Of a DNA stretch of 64,000 bases, positions 1 through 9,593 are shown piece after piece (within the stretch, counting starts at the first letter, position 1; each line of letters opens with the position of its first letter). The DNA comes from DATEDA01 sp963754305 (lineage in GTDB: Bacteria > Pseudomonadota > Gammaproteobacteria > Burkholderiales > SG8-39). The position numbers were made by a program, and so were the translations under genes. The notes under the pieces are model-generated. The model saw nothing but the letters and a program-made list of their open reading frames with translations, was not told the DNA's origin and ran no database searches. Location of the stretch: contig CAVWFR010000002.1 in assembly GCA_963754305.1 (NCBI GenBank), positions 108,339-172,338 on the forward strand, in the 5' to 3' direction.

Positions 1-264
1 GAACTCGAAGGCCTCTGTCGCGACGGGTAGAGGAGTAATCCAAGAGCTTGAAAACAATAGAAATCAGCCGCACCAGAACGGGGCCGGTTCGCGCGGCAGA
101 CGCGGGCGCACGTCCGCGCCCCGACCCGGCCTGACCGGAATCGACAGGCCGGCCGGCCGGGCCTTACGGATCGACTTACAGGCGCTGCGACCCCGTGGGC
201 TGCTGGTTCGTAACCAACTGAAAAATATGGTTGTTGCCGTCGCCAGCGCGCGCCGCCAAGTGGC
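1..264. other. Intergenic leader, no gene recognised
   Basis: No reading frame here resembles a known protein. The stretch is less GC-rich at its left end (A-rich around 45-70) and contains a GC-rich self-complementary run around 145-167 (ggccggccggcc). It lies 3' of the leftward regulator gene, so the GC-rich hairpin could act in transcript termination, but no T-run follows it. Confidence 0.4.
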
Positions 265-3200
265 TTACCGGAGACTCTCGTAAACGCGCTCCGTCTCCGG
301 CGCGGGCTTCACGTTAAGAACGATAGCGAGCATCTCGCGGCAGCGCCGGTAGACCTCGATCGCATCGGCCTTCTCTCCGCGGCGCGCGAGCGACCGGATC
401 AGCCGCCGGGAGACGGGCTCCGCGACCGGATCGAGGTCGAGCGCCCGGCGGTAGAGCTGCTCCGCGTCCTCGCCGCGCGCCTCGCTTTCAAGGTGATCGC
501 CCGCGCGCTCGACGACGCGCATGAACCGCGCGCGCAGCCGGTCGCGATAAGCGATCGACCAGGGGTGCGGCTCCTCGTCCGCTAGAAAATGACCGCGATA
601 GAGCTCGAGCGCGCGGCGCGCGAGCGACTCGATTCGCTCCCCGGCGGCAGCGGCGCCCGCGGCCTCGAGGCTCGCGGCGAGCGCCTCGAACGCGAAGCAA
701 TCGGTCCAGCACATGGCGCCGTTCAACGACAGCTTCGCGCCCTCGAGCTTGATCGCCTCCTCGGATCCAAGGAGCTTCCGCAACCTGTAGAGCGTTACGT
801 CGAAGGATCGCTTGCCGGCGTCGCCCTCGGCATCCGGCCAAAGGGCGTCGACCACTGTGGCGGCGGGAACCGATGTCCCGCCGTGCGCGATCAGATATTG
901 GAGCAGCTCGAACGGCTTCTTCGGCTTCTTCTTCCCGGTGGACGGCTCCGCGAGCCTCTCCGCCCCGTCGCGCTGCACCTCGAACGCTCCGAGGGCGCGG
1001 ATCCGCAGCGGCCACGGCCAGGCATCGAGCTCGGGCGAGCGCGGCCGGAGCTTGAGCCTCGCGACGATCTTCCTCGTGTGCTCGACCTCGACACCGTTGG
1101 CGAGAGCGAGCTCCGCAAGTTCGACGAAGAGCGCGATGCTCAACAAAGGGCGCCCCGTGATACACCGCGTTTCGCGCGCGAGCCGCATGCCTTCCCGAAG
1201 ATGCGCGAGGGCCTGGTCGATATGTCCGAGACGGTGCTCCGCCACCGCGAGCAACTGGAGCGCGGGAAAGAGTGCCAGTGGGCCGTTGAGCTCGCGGGCG
1301 GCAGCCACCGCATGTTCAAGCGTCGCGCGCGCGTCCTCGTCCTCGCCCCGCGCGAGCAGGACCATCGCTTTGGTCGCGAGCGACATCGAGAATCCGACCG
1401 AGCGTGGCGTCATGAGCGAGACAAGCTCGGAGGCCATGGACCAGGCGCCATCCGAGTCTCCGCACGCAAGCCGGGCGAGCGCGCAGTACCGAAGCTGGTT
1501 GCAACGCATCCGCGACACGAAGGTCGGGGTCTGAATCAGGCGCTCGTCCCATTTCCTCACGGCCTCGGCATCGCCCGACACGAGGGCATGACGCAGCTCC
1601 ATCATCACGGGCCCCATCTGATCCACTGGATTCGCGTTCGCGTCCGCCCGCAGCAGTGCCGTCGCTTCGTGGGCGGACTCGAAGGCGCCGCTCAGGAACG
1701 CCTCGATCGATCGAACGTTGAGGAAGACGTAGCGATCGCGAACCGAAACCCCGGGCAGCGCTACGTCCGCTTCCACGGCAGCAATCACCGACCGAAGCTT
1801 CGCGATCTCGCCCTGGTATAACCACTCGAGCCCCGCGAAGGCCGCCATGCGCACCCGCTGCCCGGGCTCGGGCAACCGGCGCGCAAGCCCGTCGGCCCGC
1901 TCGATCCCGAACGTCCAGAGTGGATGCCGGGCGGGCAGGCGGTAGTCCGCATTGAAGTTCCGGATGATCCGCGACTCGACCTGCGGATCCTTGAGCGGAC
2001 CGTGGCGCTCCAGCTGCTCCTGGACCTGCGCGAGCAAGTCCTCGAGCTCGGTGGTGGAGCGCGCCGTCTGGAACAGCCAGCCGCGCGCTGCGCACGATCC
2101 GACCAGGTCGCCGGCGGCGTCGAAGAGCTCGCAGGAGCGCTCGAGCGATGCGCGAAACGTCGCATCCCGGGCCACCGCCTTGCACAGCCCCAGCCACAGG
2201 AGCAGCCATGGCGAATCGCCGACGTCCCCGGCGGGAAGCGCGTCGAGCCATGTGCGCAGCGTGTGAAACTTCGCCTGGTCGACCATCTGCTCGGCGTGAC
2301 CCGCGACGAACGCCGCGAACGCTTTCCAGTCCCCGGCCTCGATCAGGAGCTCCGCTGCCGCCTCGAGCCGTCCGCTCTGCTCGAGCAGCGCCGCAGCCGC
2401 GCGCCTGAGCTCGCCGAGGGCCGCGGGTTCGAGCGCCTCGGCCGCGCGGACGATCAGAAACTCGCGAAAGAGCGGGTGGTACTCGTAGACGCTCTCGGGG
2501 CCGGGCCGGCGATCGGTGAAGAAGTTGTCGGCATGCAGGTCGGCGAGGGTGCGCGCGGCCTGCGTGTCGCCCGTCAGCGTCTGGGCGAGGGTCGCGGTCA
2601 TGTGCGGCAGGAACGCCGTCCGGTACAGGAACGACTGGGTGGCCGCCGGGAGCCGCGACCAGACCTGGCTCGCGAAGTAGTCGAACAGCTGGCGCGGTGG
2701 CTCGTTCCGCGCCCGCGCGAGATCCACGCCGCGTTGCGCCGCACGCATCATCATCACCATGCCTGCCGCCCAGCCGCGGCTCATCTCGTGCAGCGCGGAG
2801 ACGTCCTCTGCGCGCCCGATCCCCCAGCTGCGGGCGAGTGCCGTGGCTTCCTCCGGGGAGAACTGGACCACCTGCCAGTCGACGGTCGTGAACCCGGGGT
2901 GCAGGCTCCACTTCGCCAGCGCCGCGGGCGGCTCGGCCCGGCTCAGCACGACGACCCGCGCGTGCGCGGACAAGGTGATCGAGCAGGGCGACCACCAGGT
3001 CATGGAAGCGCGAATCGGGCGGGACGTCCTGGTAGTTGTCGAAGACGATGACGATCGGCTTCGCGAAGCGACCGCAGAACGCCTCGAAGAAGCGCCGCGC
3101 AAACGCTTCGAGCTCGACGAAATGCGCCGCGGTGAACGCCGGCAACGGCTCGCCCGGGTAGTCCCTGGCCGCGAGCCGGAGATAGTGGACGAAGCTCGCC

Positions 3201-3484
3201 AGATCGGCGTCGCTCGCATCGACCTGATACCAGATGCAGTCGAGCCCGCGCGCCTCGACGAAACTCGAAACGAGCGAGGTCTTGCCCGCGCCACCCGGCC
3301 CGCTGATCCAGACGACCTTGCTCTGGAGACTCCGATCGAGCCGCGCGAACAGCCGCTCGCGCTGGATCAGTCCGCTCGCGGTCGGACGCGTGAGCTTGGC
3401 GGGGAGGGCGGGCCGCGCGGGCGCCGGCGGGCGCTGCGACCGCGTCCGTCCGGCGGTGGTCGTCCTGTCTTGCCGGGTGACCAT
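265..3484 (-). pseudogene. MalT-like ATPase regulator with winged helix and BTAD domain, frameshifted
   Basis: Predicted large transcriptional activator. After a Pro/Arg-rich leader there is a P-loop NTPase with Walker A GPGGAGKTS (about residues 62-70) and Walker B IVIVFDN (about 144-150). A long helical, TPR-like middle follows. An OmpR-type winged helix (LGAFEV, VDALWPD, RLRKLLG; roughly 830-920) and a bacterial transcriptional activation (BTAD) domain reach the end. The frame runs from ATG 3484 to about 2972. There one extra base must be removed for LLDHL to continue as SAHARVVVLSR, and the protein then reads to TAA at 265, about 1,070 codons, normal for the family. It lies 26 bp downstream of the SDR gene on the same strand. 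Domain content is clear. Whether the break is a sequencing error or a real mutation is not. Confidence 0.8.
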
Positions 3485-3510
3485 GGGTCTTCCGCCGCCT
3501 CGTTCCCCCG

Positions 3511-4389
3511 TCACACGGAACGCTGCGCCCGATCCTTCTCGTTCTGGCCCTTGATCGCCTCCCGCGCGCGCTGCCAGTCCGCGTCGGTCCAGCTGCGCAG
3601 ATCGTAGAAAGTGCCGGTGCCGGCGAGATGCCCGGCGCCGTCGAGCGCGATCGTCTGGCCGGTGAGCCAGTCGCAGCCGTCGGCCATCAGGAACGCGGCG
3701 AGGTTCTGCAGCTCGTGCATCGCGCCGATCCGGCCGGTGGGATTCTTCGCGGCGGCGCGCTCTTCCATCGTCTGTCCCGGATTCAGCCGCGCGCTCGTGC
3801 TCTCGACCGGGAACGGCCCCGGCGCGATCGCGTTCAGCCGGATGCCGTGCCGCGCCCATTCGACCGCGAGCGATTCGGTCATGACGTGCAGACCCGCCTT
3901 CGACATCGCGGACGGCACGACGTACGGTGAGCCGGTCCAGATCCAGGTGACCAGGATCGACACCACGCTGCCCTTGCGGCCGCCCGCGATCCAGCGCTTG
4001 CCGACCGCGTGCGTCACGTAGAAGGTGCCGTGCAGGACGATGTTCGCGATCGCGTCGAACCCGCGCGGCGAGAGATCCTCGGTGCGGCTGATGAAGTTGC
4101 CGGCGGCGTTGTTGACCAGGCCGTCGAGTGGCCCGCCATCGTCCCAGATCGACTGGATGGCCGCGTCGACCGCCGCGGCGTCGCGGATATCGACCGCGTG
4201 CGTGGCCACGGTCCCGCCGTGCTTCGCCGCGAGCTCGCGCGCTGCCTCGTCGAGCACGGCTTTGCGCCGGCCCCACAGATGCAGGCTCGCGCCGAGCTCG
4301 AGGTACCGGTCGGCGATCTCGCGGCCGAGGCCGGTGCCGCCGCCGGTGACGAGGATGCGCTTGCCTTTCAGCAGGTCACGCTGGAACAT
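3511..4389 (-). CDS. SDR oxidoreductase, 2,4-dienoyl-CoA reductase-like
   Basis: NAD(P)-dependent short-chain dehydrogenase, 292 residues from ATG 4389, whose next residues FQRDLLKGKRILVTGGG give a normal SDR N-terminus. The cofactor motif GGGTGLG and the NNAAGNF motif are present. The usual YxxxK is absent: the equivalent stretch is PSAMSKAGL, with Lys but no Tyr four residues before it. The mitochondrial 2,4-dienoyl-CoA reductase group also lacks YxxxK, and the C-terminal FYDLRSWT block fits that group. I infer reduction of a dienoyl- or enoyl-CoA in degradation of unsaturated acyl chains. The gene runs into the MalT-like regulator on the same strand and is 44 bp from a divergent PLP-enzyme gene. 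Confidence 0.8.
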   Translation of the reverse strand: MFQRDLLKGKRILVTGGGTGLGREIADRYLELGASLHLWGRRKAVLDEAARELAAKHGGTVATHAVDIRDAAAVDAAIQSIWDDGGPLDGLVNNAAGNFISRTEDLSPRGFDAIANIVLHGTFYVTHAVGKRWIAGGRKGSVVSILVTWIWTGSPYVVPSAMSKAGLHVMTESLAVEWARHGIRLNAIAPGPFPVESTSARLNPGQTMEERAAAKNPTGRIGAMHELQNLAAFLMADGCDWLTGQTIALDGAGHLAGTGTFYDLRSWTDADWQRAREAIKGQNEKDRAQRSV

Positions 4390-4433
4390 GGCGGCAGTCA
4401 CCGGGAGGACGGACGCCCGGATTCTAGCCTGCC

Positions 4434-5561
4434 GTGATGGACCCACCCGCCATGCCGCTCCCGCCGCCTGCAGTCGCCGGAATGCCCCTCGCCGAGGTCG
4501 ACACGCCGGCGCTGCTGCTCGATCTCGACCGTTTCGAGCGCAACGTGACAACGATGGCGGAGGCTGCACGCGGCATCCGCCTGCGCCCGCACGCGAAGTC
4601 GCACAAGTGCGCCGAGATCGCGAAGCGCCAGATCGCCGCCGGCGCGGTCGGGGTGTGCTGCCAGAAGGTCAGCGAGGCGCAAGCGATGGTCGACGGCGGC
4701 GTCGCCGACGTGATGGTCTCGAACGAGGTCGTCGGCCGCTCCAAGCTCGCGCGGCTCGCGGAGCTCGCCAAGCGCGCCCGCGTCAGCGTCTGCGTCGACG
4801 ATGCGGCGAATGCCGGCGAGATGGACGACGCAGCGCGTGCGGCCGGTGTGCGGCTCGACGTGCTGGTCGAGGTGAACGTCGGTGCGAGCCGCTGCGGCGT
4901 CGAACCCGGTGAGCCCGCGTTGCGGCTCGCGCGCGCCGTGGGCGGCTTTGCCAACCTGCGCTTCGCGGGCGTGCACGCGTACCACGGCGCCGCGCAGCAC
5001 CTGCGCTCGGTGGCGGAGCGCCGCGCGGCGATTGCGCAGGCGGCCGAGCGGGCGCGGCGCACGCGCGAGCTCATCGAGGACGAGGGGCTCGAATGCGAGG
5101 TCGTGACCGGCGCCGGCACCGGGACGTTCCTCTTCGAGCAGGCGAGCGGCGCCTATAACGAGTTGCAGCCCGGCTCGTACATCTTCATGGATGCGGACTA
5201 CGGCCGCAACAGCTGGGAGGGCTTCCCGAACTTCGAGCAGAGCCTTTTCATTCTCGCGACCGTCATGAGCGCGCCCGCGCCGGGCCGCGCGGTCGTCGAC
5301 GCCGGACTGAAGGCGCACAGCTTCGATTCCGGCATGCCGCTCGTCGTGGACTCACCGGGCGTGGAGTACGTGCGCGCCTCCGATGAGCACGGCGTGCTCA
5401 AGATCGCGTCCGGAGCGCGGTCACCGGTGCTCGGCGAGAAGATCAGACTGGTGCCGGGTCATTGCGACCCGACGGTGAATCTCTACGACTGGCTGGTGTG
5501 CCTCCGCGACGAGCGCGTCGAGGCGCTGTGGCCGATCAGCGCGCGCGGAGCGTTTTACTGA
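4434..5561 (+). CDS. DSD1-family PLP enzyme (D-threonine aldolase / D-serine dehydratase-like)
   Basis: Fold-type III pyridoxal-phosphate enzyme with an alanine-racemase-like N-terminal barrel. The PLP lysine lies in RPHAKSHK near residue 50. The C-terminal domain carries the Zn-binding GHCDPTVN motif (His-x-Cys). About 375 residues is normal for the family, which cleaves D-threonine-type beta-hydroxy amino acids or dehydrates D-serine or hydroxyaspartate. The substrate cannot be read from sequence. The start is uncertain: GTG 4434, ATG 4437 and ATG 4452 are all possible and none has a strong ribosome binding site. The 3' end overlaps the convergent YbaY-like gene by 7 bp. Confidence 0.85.
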   Translation: MMDPPAMPLPPPAVAGMPLAEVDTPALLLDLDRFERNVTTMAEAARGIRLRPHAKSHKCAEIAKRQIAAGAVGVCCQKVSEAQAMVDGGVADVMVSNEVVGRSKLARLAELAKRARVSVCVDDAANAGEMDDAARAAGVRLDVLVEVNVGASRCGVEPGEPALRLARAVGGFANLRFAGVHAYHGAAQHLRSVAERRAAIAQAAERARRTRELIEDEGLECEVVTGAGTGTFLFEQASGAYNELQPGSYIFMDADYGRNSWEGFPNFEQSLFILATVMSAPAPGRAVVDAGLKAHSFDSGMPLVVDSPGVEYVRASDEHGVLKIASGARSPVLGEKIRLVPGHCDPTVNLYDWLVCLRDERVEALWPISARGAFY

Positions 5562-5980
5562 GCCGCGGCCCGCCGCGCGAGCGGTTCCAGCAGCAGGTCC
5601 CGCTTCGAAGGGTTGCCCTTCGTGATCACAGGAGCGGCCTGCATGGTCGCGAACCAGACTTCGCTCCCGACGATCACCCGCGCGTGCACGCCGTACTCGC
5701 GCTCGGGATCGATCGCCTTCCCGGGGTAAGGCAGCTGGTACGGCCACGCGACCGGCTTCGGATGGAGGATCGTCAACTCCGACACCACGGCTGCGGCATT
5801 CATCGGCCGCGACATGTCGACGAGCAGCAGTACGACCTTGGCGCCGTTCGGGAACGACACCGCGTTGCGATAGCTGATGGTGCCGATGACGACCGTCTCG
5901 TCGCCGTCCGGGTTCGCCGCTGCCAACGGCGCGGCGAGCATGATAAAGGGGACGAGAATCCTGGCAAGCATGCGGCGCAT
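5555..5980 (-). CDS. YbaY/YscW-like exported protein
   Basis: 141-residue protein with a signal peptide (MRRMLARILVPFIMLAAPLAAA) and no lipobox Cys, so probably soluble in the periplasm. The body follows the YbaY/YscW pattern: G-x-I-x-Y-R near the start of the mature part, then a PNGAKVVLLLVDMS strand, a PYQLPYPG turn and a YGVHARV strand, consistent with one small beta-sandwich. Family members are often lipoproteins and their role is poorly known. It is convergent with, and overlaps by 7 bp, the PLP-enzyme gene, so no operon partner is evident. Confidence 0.7.
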   Translation of the reverse strand: MRRMLARILVPFIMLAAPLAAANPDGDETVVIGTISYRNAVSFPNGAKVVLLLVDMSRPMNAAAVVSELTILHPKPVAWPYQLPYPGKAIDPEREYGVHARVIVGSEVWFATMQAAPVITKGNPSKRDLLLEPLARRAAAQ

Positions 5981-6178
5981 GGGTGGGGGGTGCTCGAGGG
6001 AACTCGGGAACTTACTGTAGCCGCCGGGCCGGCGTCCGGCAAGGGGCCCGGTCGCCTATTGCACCGCGGTGCCGCGACCAAATGCTCATGTCATAGGCAT
6101 CGCGACTGGGCGCGAACTGCACGCGAGCTCGCGATACAACTTTCCGAGTTCGCCGGCACGCGTACTTTTCGCGCTCCG

Positions 6179-7372
6179 TCAGGCGGCCTCGGCCTGCGCC
6201 GGCACCGGCGGCGCCGCTCGCACCCCCGGAAAGGCGAGCGCCGCGACGACCGTCAGCGTCGCCACCGCGGCTAGGATCGCGAACAGCGGCTGAAAGTCGC
6301 CGTAGCTGCGGTGGACCCAGGCGATCAGCGGCACCGCGGTCGCGCTCGCTCCGAACGACACCACGTAGCGCACCGAGTACGCGCGCGCCCGCCACTCGTC
6401 GGCGGTGTAGCGCGCGATCATCGCGTCGTTGATCGGGATCTGGCCGAACACGAAGAACATCATCGCCACCGCGACGGCGAGCATCGCGTAGCCGGAGAGC
6501 GATCCCGCGGCGAGGAGCAGCGGGACCTGCATTAGCGCGACCACGACGAACACCAGCTTGATCGACTTGCGATCCATCCACCAGCCGACCAGCAACTGCG
6601 CCATCGCCGCGATGAGATAGGTCGCGCAGACGAGCAGCCCGATGCCCAGATTGGTGTCGGCGAGCGCGCTCAGCCGGTCGTCGAAAACCTTCGGCATCGA
6701 AACCGTCGTCGCGTTGAAGATCAGGCCGCCGCATGCGGTCGCCACCGCTACGACGACGAACACCCGCGCGAGCAGCGCGCGCGGGATTCGCGCCTCGGTC
6801 TTCTTCGGCGCGACTTTCCGGAGCTCGATGCCGCGGCTCGCCCACACGAACCCGAAACCGGCGGCGATGCACAGCACGCCCGGCACGAAGAACGCGACGC
6901 GCCAGCCCGCAAGATCGGCGAGCGCGCCGGTCAGCAGCGCCGCGAACGCGAGCCCGGCGTTGCCGTACACGCCGTTCACGCCGAGCGTCCGCCCGAGTTG
7001 CGGCTGGTTAGCGACCAGCATCGCGATGCCGACGGGGTGGTAGATCGCCGCGAAGAGACCGATCGCCGCCAGGCCCAGCGCAAGCTCGGTCGCGTCGCGC
7101 GCAAACCCGGTCGCGATCGTCGCGAGCCCGATGCCGAAAAAGAAGAGCTTCATCATCCCGCTGCGGCTCCAGTGGTCGGCGAGCCAGCCGGCCGGGATCG
7201 ACCCCGCGCCGAAGGCGATGAACCCGCCGAGCGCGAGCGGCAGGAGCTCCGAGTAGGGCCGCTGCCACGCCGCGCCGATCGCGAGGACCGCAGTCGGGAA
7301 GATCAGCATGGCGAGGTGATCGAGGAAGTGGCCGACGTTCAGGAAGAGGTCGAGGCGGGCGGAATTTTGCAT
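6179..7372 (-). CDS. Major facilitator superfamily transporter
   Basis: 397-residue polytopic inner-membrane protein with about 12 hydrophobic segments. The loop GWLADHWSRSGMMK between TM2 and TM3 fits the MFS motif G-x-x-x-D-x-x-x-R, and WWMDRKSIK is its repeat in the second half. ATG 7372 (MQNSARLDLFLNVGHFLDH) puts the first transmembrane segment at the expected place. The open frame extends far upstream but that part is not protein-like. The substrate is unknown. The gene is on the same strand as the upstream membrane-protein gene, 56 bp away. Confidence 0.85.
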   Translation of the reverse strand: MQNSARLDLFLNVGHFLDHLAMLIFPTAVLAIGAAWQRPYSELLPLALGGFIAFGAGSIPAGWLADHWSRSGMMKLFFFGIGLATIATGFARDATELALGLAAIGLFAAIYHPVGIAMLVANQPQLGRTLGVNGVYGNAGLAFAALLTGALADLAGWRVAFFVPGVLCIAAGFGFVWASRGIELRKVAPKKTEARIPRALLARVFVVVAVATACGGLIFNATTVSMPKVFDDRLSALADTNLGIGLLVCATYLIAAMAQLLVGWWMDRKSIKLVFVVVALMQVPLLLAAGSLSGYAMLAVAVAMMFFVFGQIPINDAMIARYTADEWRARAYSVRYVVSFGASATAVPLIAWVHRSYGDFQPLFAILAAVATLTVVAALAFPGVRAAPPVPAQAEAA

Positions 7373-7428
7373 GGCAGCGTGATCGTACCGCCGCGCGCGC
7401 CGGTCGGCACGCTGTCGGGCGACAACCT

Positions 7429-8196
7429 CTATCGCGAACCGGCCACGGCCCGCGCGCGCATCACGATGCCGGTCGCCACGAGCGCGGCGGCTGCGGCGGC
7501 GCAATAGGTGAGGAGCGGACCGAATGCGGGCAGCGCCGCGGCGACGACGACATGAAAGGCGGCGAACGCGAAGAGCCCGGAGATGAAGCCCGCGAGTAGG
7601 CGCGTGGTCGCCTTGCTCCCGTGAAGCGCCAGCGTGAAGGCGGGGAGTACCGAGCCGGTGATCGGGAACGCGAGGAGGATACCCGACAGCCGCGGCCCGA
7701 ACATGCTCGCCCCGAGCGTGACGGCTGCCGCCAGCGCGAGCGCTCCCGCGACGCGCACCGCGAGCTCGGTACCGGGAATGGCGACCGGCCCGATCGTGCG
7801 CGACGTTTTCGGCAGCGCGACGAGCGCCAGCGCCAGGAACGCAACGGTGAGCGCGGCGCCGGCGAGCGGCGGCAGCGGCGCCGCGCCGAGCAGCGCGGCG
7901 CCAGCGACGAATGCCGCCCAGGCGGCGAGGAGCGACGCGGCCCATCCGAACCGGCGCGCCGCATGCGCGAAAACGAAGCAGTGCAGCGCCACCGCGCCCG
8001 TCACCTGCAGCGTCGAAGCCGCCGTTTCCGCGGCGAAGCGGTTCCCCTGATCGAGCGCGAGGAAGACGCTGATCGGCCCGGCGATCAGCGGCAGGCCGCT
8101 GATCCAGCCGGTGACCGCATGACCCCAGCGCCGCCCGGCGAGGCTCGCGAGCCAGACGACGAGCGGGACGAGCGCGAGCTTCAAGAGCACTGACAT
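7429..8196 (-). CDS. Polytopic membrane protein of unknown function
   Basis: 255 residues, almost entirely hydrophobic, with roughly eight membrane segments separated by short loops. From ATG 8196 the protein starts MSVLLKLALVPLVVWLASLAG, a first membrane helix, followed by the charged loop GRRWGHAV. I recognise no transporter motif. It lies immediately upstream of the MFS gene on the same strand and is divergent from the AraC-type regulator (146-bp gap), which could control it. Confidence 0.65.
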   Translation of the reverse strand: MSVLLKLALVPLVVWLASLAGRRWGHAVTGWISGLPLIAGPISVFLALDQGNRFAAETAASTLQVTGAVALHCFVFAHAARRFGWAASLLAAWAAFVAGAALLGAAPLPPLAGAALTVAFLALALVALPKTSRTIGPVAIPGTELAVRVAGALALAAAVTLGASMFGPRLSGILLAFPITGSVLPAFTLALHGSKATTRLLAGFISGLFAFAAFHVVVAAALPAFGPLLTYCAAAAAALVATGIVMRARAVAGSR

Positions 8197-8342
8197 CGGG
8201 GCGGGATGGTGGGAGCGTGAGGCGGGGGCGGACGGGCCGGGCGCGTGCCGCTCTATGCGACGACGTGTTGCAGTCTGGTTCGCTAAGTTGTTGATCGACA
8301 AGGCGCGCGGCGAGAGAGCGTGGATGATAACCTTCGCCGCCA

Positions 8343-9185
8343 ATGCCGCGCCGATCGACCGATCCCGACGACTACATGCGGGTGCCGCGGCCGATCGCGG
8401 CGATGGCGAAGGATTTTCCGCACGGCTATCACATCCCGGTCGCGCGGCACGCGCGCGGGCAGCTCGTCTACGCGGTGTCGGGTGTGATGACGGTCACGAC
8501 ACCGCACGGCACCTGGGTCGTGCCGCCGCAGCGCGCCGTGTGGGTGCCGCCGGGTACCGACCACCAGAGCCGCATGTCTGGAGACGTGCGGATGCGCACG
8601 CTCTATCTGCGCGCAGACGCATCGCGCATGCTCCCGCGGCGCTGCTGCGTGGTGAACGTGCCGCCGCTCTTGCGCGAGCTGATCCTCGCGGCGACCGAGA
8701 TGCCGATCGCCTACGACGAGCGCGGGCGCGACGGCCGCGTGATGCGCCTGATCCTGGACGAGCTGCGCGGCGCGAGCGATCTGCCGCTGCATCTCCCGCG
8801 GCCCGCGGACCGTCGCCTGGCGCGCGTCTGCGATGCGCTCCTTCGCGCGCCGGCGGATACCCGCCCGCTCGCGGCATGGGCCGACACCGCCGGCGCGAGC
8901 GCGCGCACGCTCGCGCGGCGCTTCCGCCAGGAGACCGGCATGAGCTTCGCCACCTGGCGGCAGCAAGCGCGGCTCCTCGAGAGCCTGCGGCGCCTTGCCG
9001 CGGGTGAGCCGGTGACGAAGGTCGCGCTCGACTGCGGCTACGCTAGCGCGAGCGCGTTCGGCGCGATGTTCCGGCGCTCGCTCGGCGTGCCGCCGGCGGC
9101 ATATTTCGCCGCCGTCACTGTCACCCCGGCGAAAGCCGGGGCCCAGCGGCGAAGCAGCCCCGGATCCCGGCGTGCGCCGGGATGA
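8343..9185 (+). CDS. AraC-family transcriptional regulator, C-terminus supplied by a repeat
   Basis: 280-residue regulator. Residues about 25-110 form a cupin-like sensor (HIPVARHARGQLVYAVSG, WVVPPQRAVWVPPGTDH) and about 150-255 the double helix-turn-helix (ASARTLARRFRQETGMSF, VALDCGYASASAFGAMFRR). This resembles the NimR-type regulators that usually control a neighbouring exporter gene. The nearest such genes are the membrane protein and MFS genes transcribed divergently. The last about 22 residues (TVTPAKAGAQ...) and the stop codon lie inside a dispersed palindromic repeat, so the native C-terminus has probably been replaced. That extension lies after the DNA-binding domain and may be harmless. 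Confidence 0.85.
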   Translation: MPRRSTDPDDYMRVPRPIAAMAKDFPHGYHIPVARHARGQLVYAVSGVMTVTTPHGTWVVPPQRAVWVPPGTDHQSRMSGDVRMRTLYLRADASRMLPRRCCVVNVPPLLRELILAATEMPIAYDERGRDGRVMRLILDELRGASDLPLHLPRPADRRLARVCDALLRAPADTRPLAAWADTAGASARTLARRFRQETGMSFATWRQQARLLESLRRLAAGEPVTKVALDCGYASASAFGAMFRRSLGVPPAAYFAAVTVTPAKAGAQRRSSPGSRRAPG

Positions 9186-9188
9186 CGG
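9120..9188. repeat. Dispersed palindromic (VTPAKAG-type) repeat
   Basis: Two imperfect palindromes: caccccggcgaaagccgggg and tcccggcgtgcgccggga, separated by about 20 bases. The same family occurs at 51.9 kb and 53.0 kb. It contains the stop codon of the AraC gene and also the reading end of the broken EF-hand gene on the other strand. Such repeats are common in Betaproteobacteria and Xanthomonads and are usually extragenic. Confidence 0.8.
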
Positions 9189-9421
9189 CCGACCGTTCAT
9201 TTCATCGACGTCAATGAGCGCCGCGAACTCGGCACGATCGAGCTTGCCGTCCTGATCGGCGTCGAACTTCTCGAATTGCTGGGCGAGGTCCGGAACCATG
9301 GCGAGCTCGGCCCTGGTCACTGCGGCGGCTCGGCGTCGCGGGTCGGCGCCTGACCGAGCGCGTGACCGGAGGCGAGGCCGAGCGCGATCACGGATGCGGC
9401 GAGAAACTTGGGGGTCAGCAT
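9186..9421 (-). pseudogene. Broken EF-hand exported protein
   Basis: From ATG 9421 a typical signal peptide is read (MLTPKFLAASVIALGLASGHALG) and then a TGA at 9317-9319. In the neighbouring frame the protein resumes as AVTRAELAMVPDLAQQFEKF and has a canonical EF-hand loop D-A-D-Q-D-G-K-L-D-R-A-E-F. One missing base near 9322 restores a continuous product of about 75 residues. Past the EF-hand the frame runs without a stop into the palindromic repeat, so its own end also seems lost. The likely ancestor is a small periplasmic calcium-binding protein. Frameshift by sequencing error is possible, but loss of both frame and end suggests decay. Confidence 0.65.
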
Positions 9422-9461
9422 GCGCACGTTCCTTTGGTCCCGTGGGAAAGCGCCGGTTCGC

Positions 9462-9481
9462 GCGCCGGCCCGGGCCGGCGC
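9462..9481. other. Perfect 20-bp GC palindrome
   Basis: gcgccggcccgggccggcgc is its own reverse complement. It lies about 40 bp upstream of the broken EF-hand gene's start. No T-run is adjacent. Function unknown. Confidence 0.4.
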
Positions 9482-9593
9482 TGCAGGGATCGTGCCCGCG
9501 CGCGGTTCTCACCCGGCGAGCGGGCGCATGCGGATCCGCCGATGTCGCCCGGGGGCGACTCGGATTCCGCCGTCCGAGAAAAGCGTCGCCGGA

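Noticed and set aside
1316..4276. Single 986-codon protein covering the SDR and the regulator's N-terminus
   Set aside because: The frame is in register only for the regulator part from 3484 to about 2972. The SDR is encoded in another frame with all its motifs.
9120..9188. Insertion sequence end or transposon remnant
   Set aside because: No transposase, no target duplication, and the same short palindromes recur at several sites, as expected for an extragenic repeat family.
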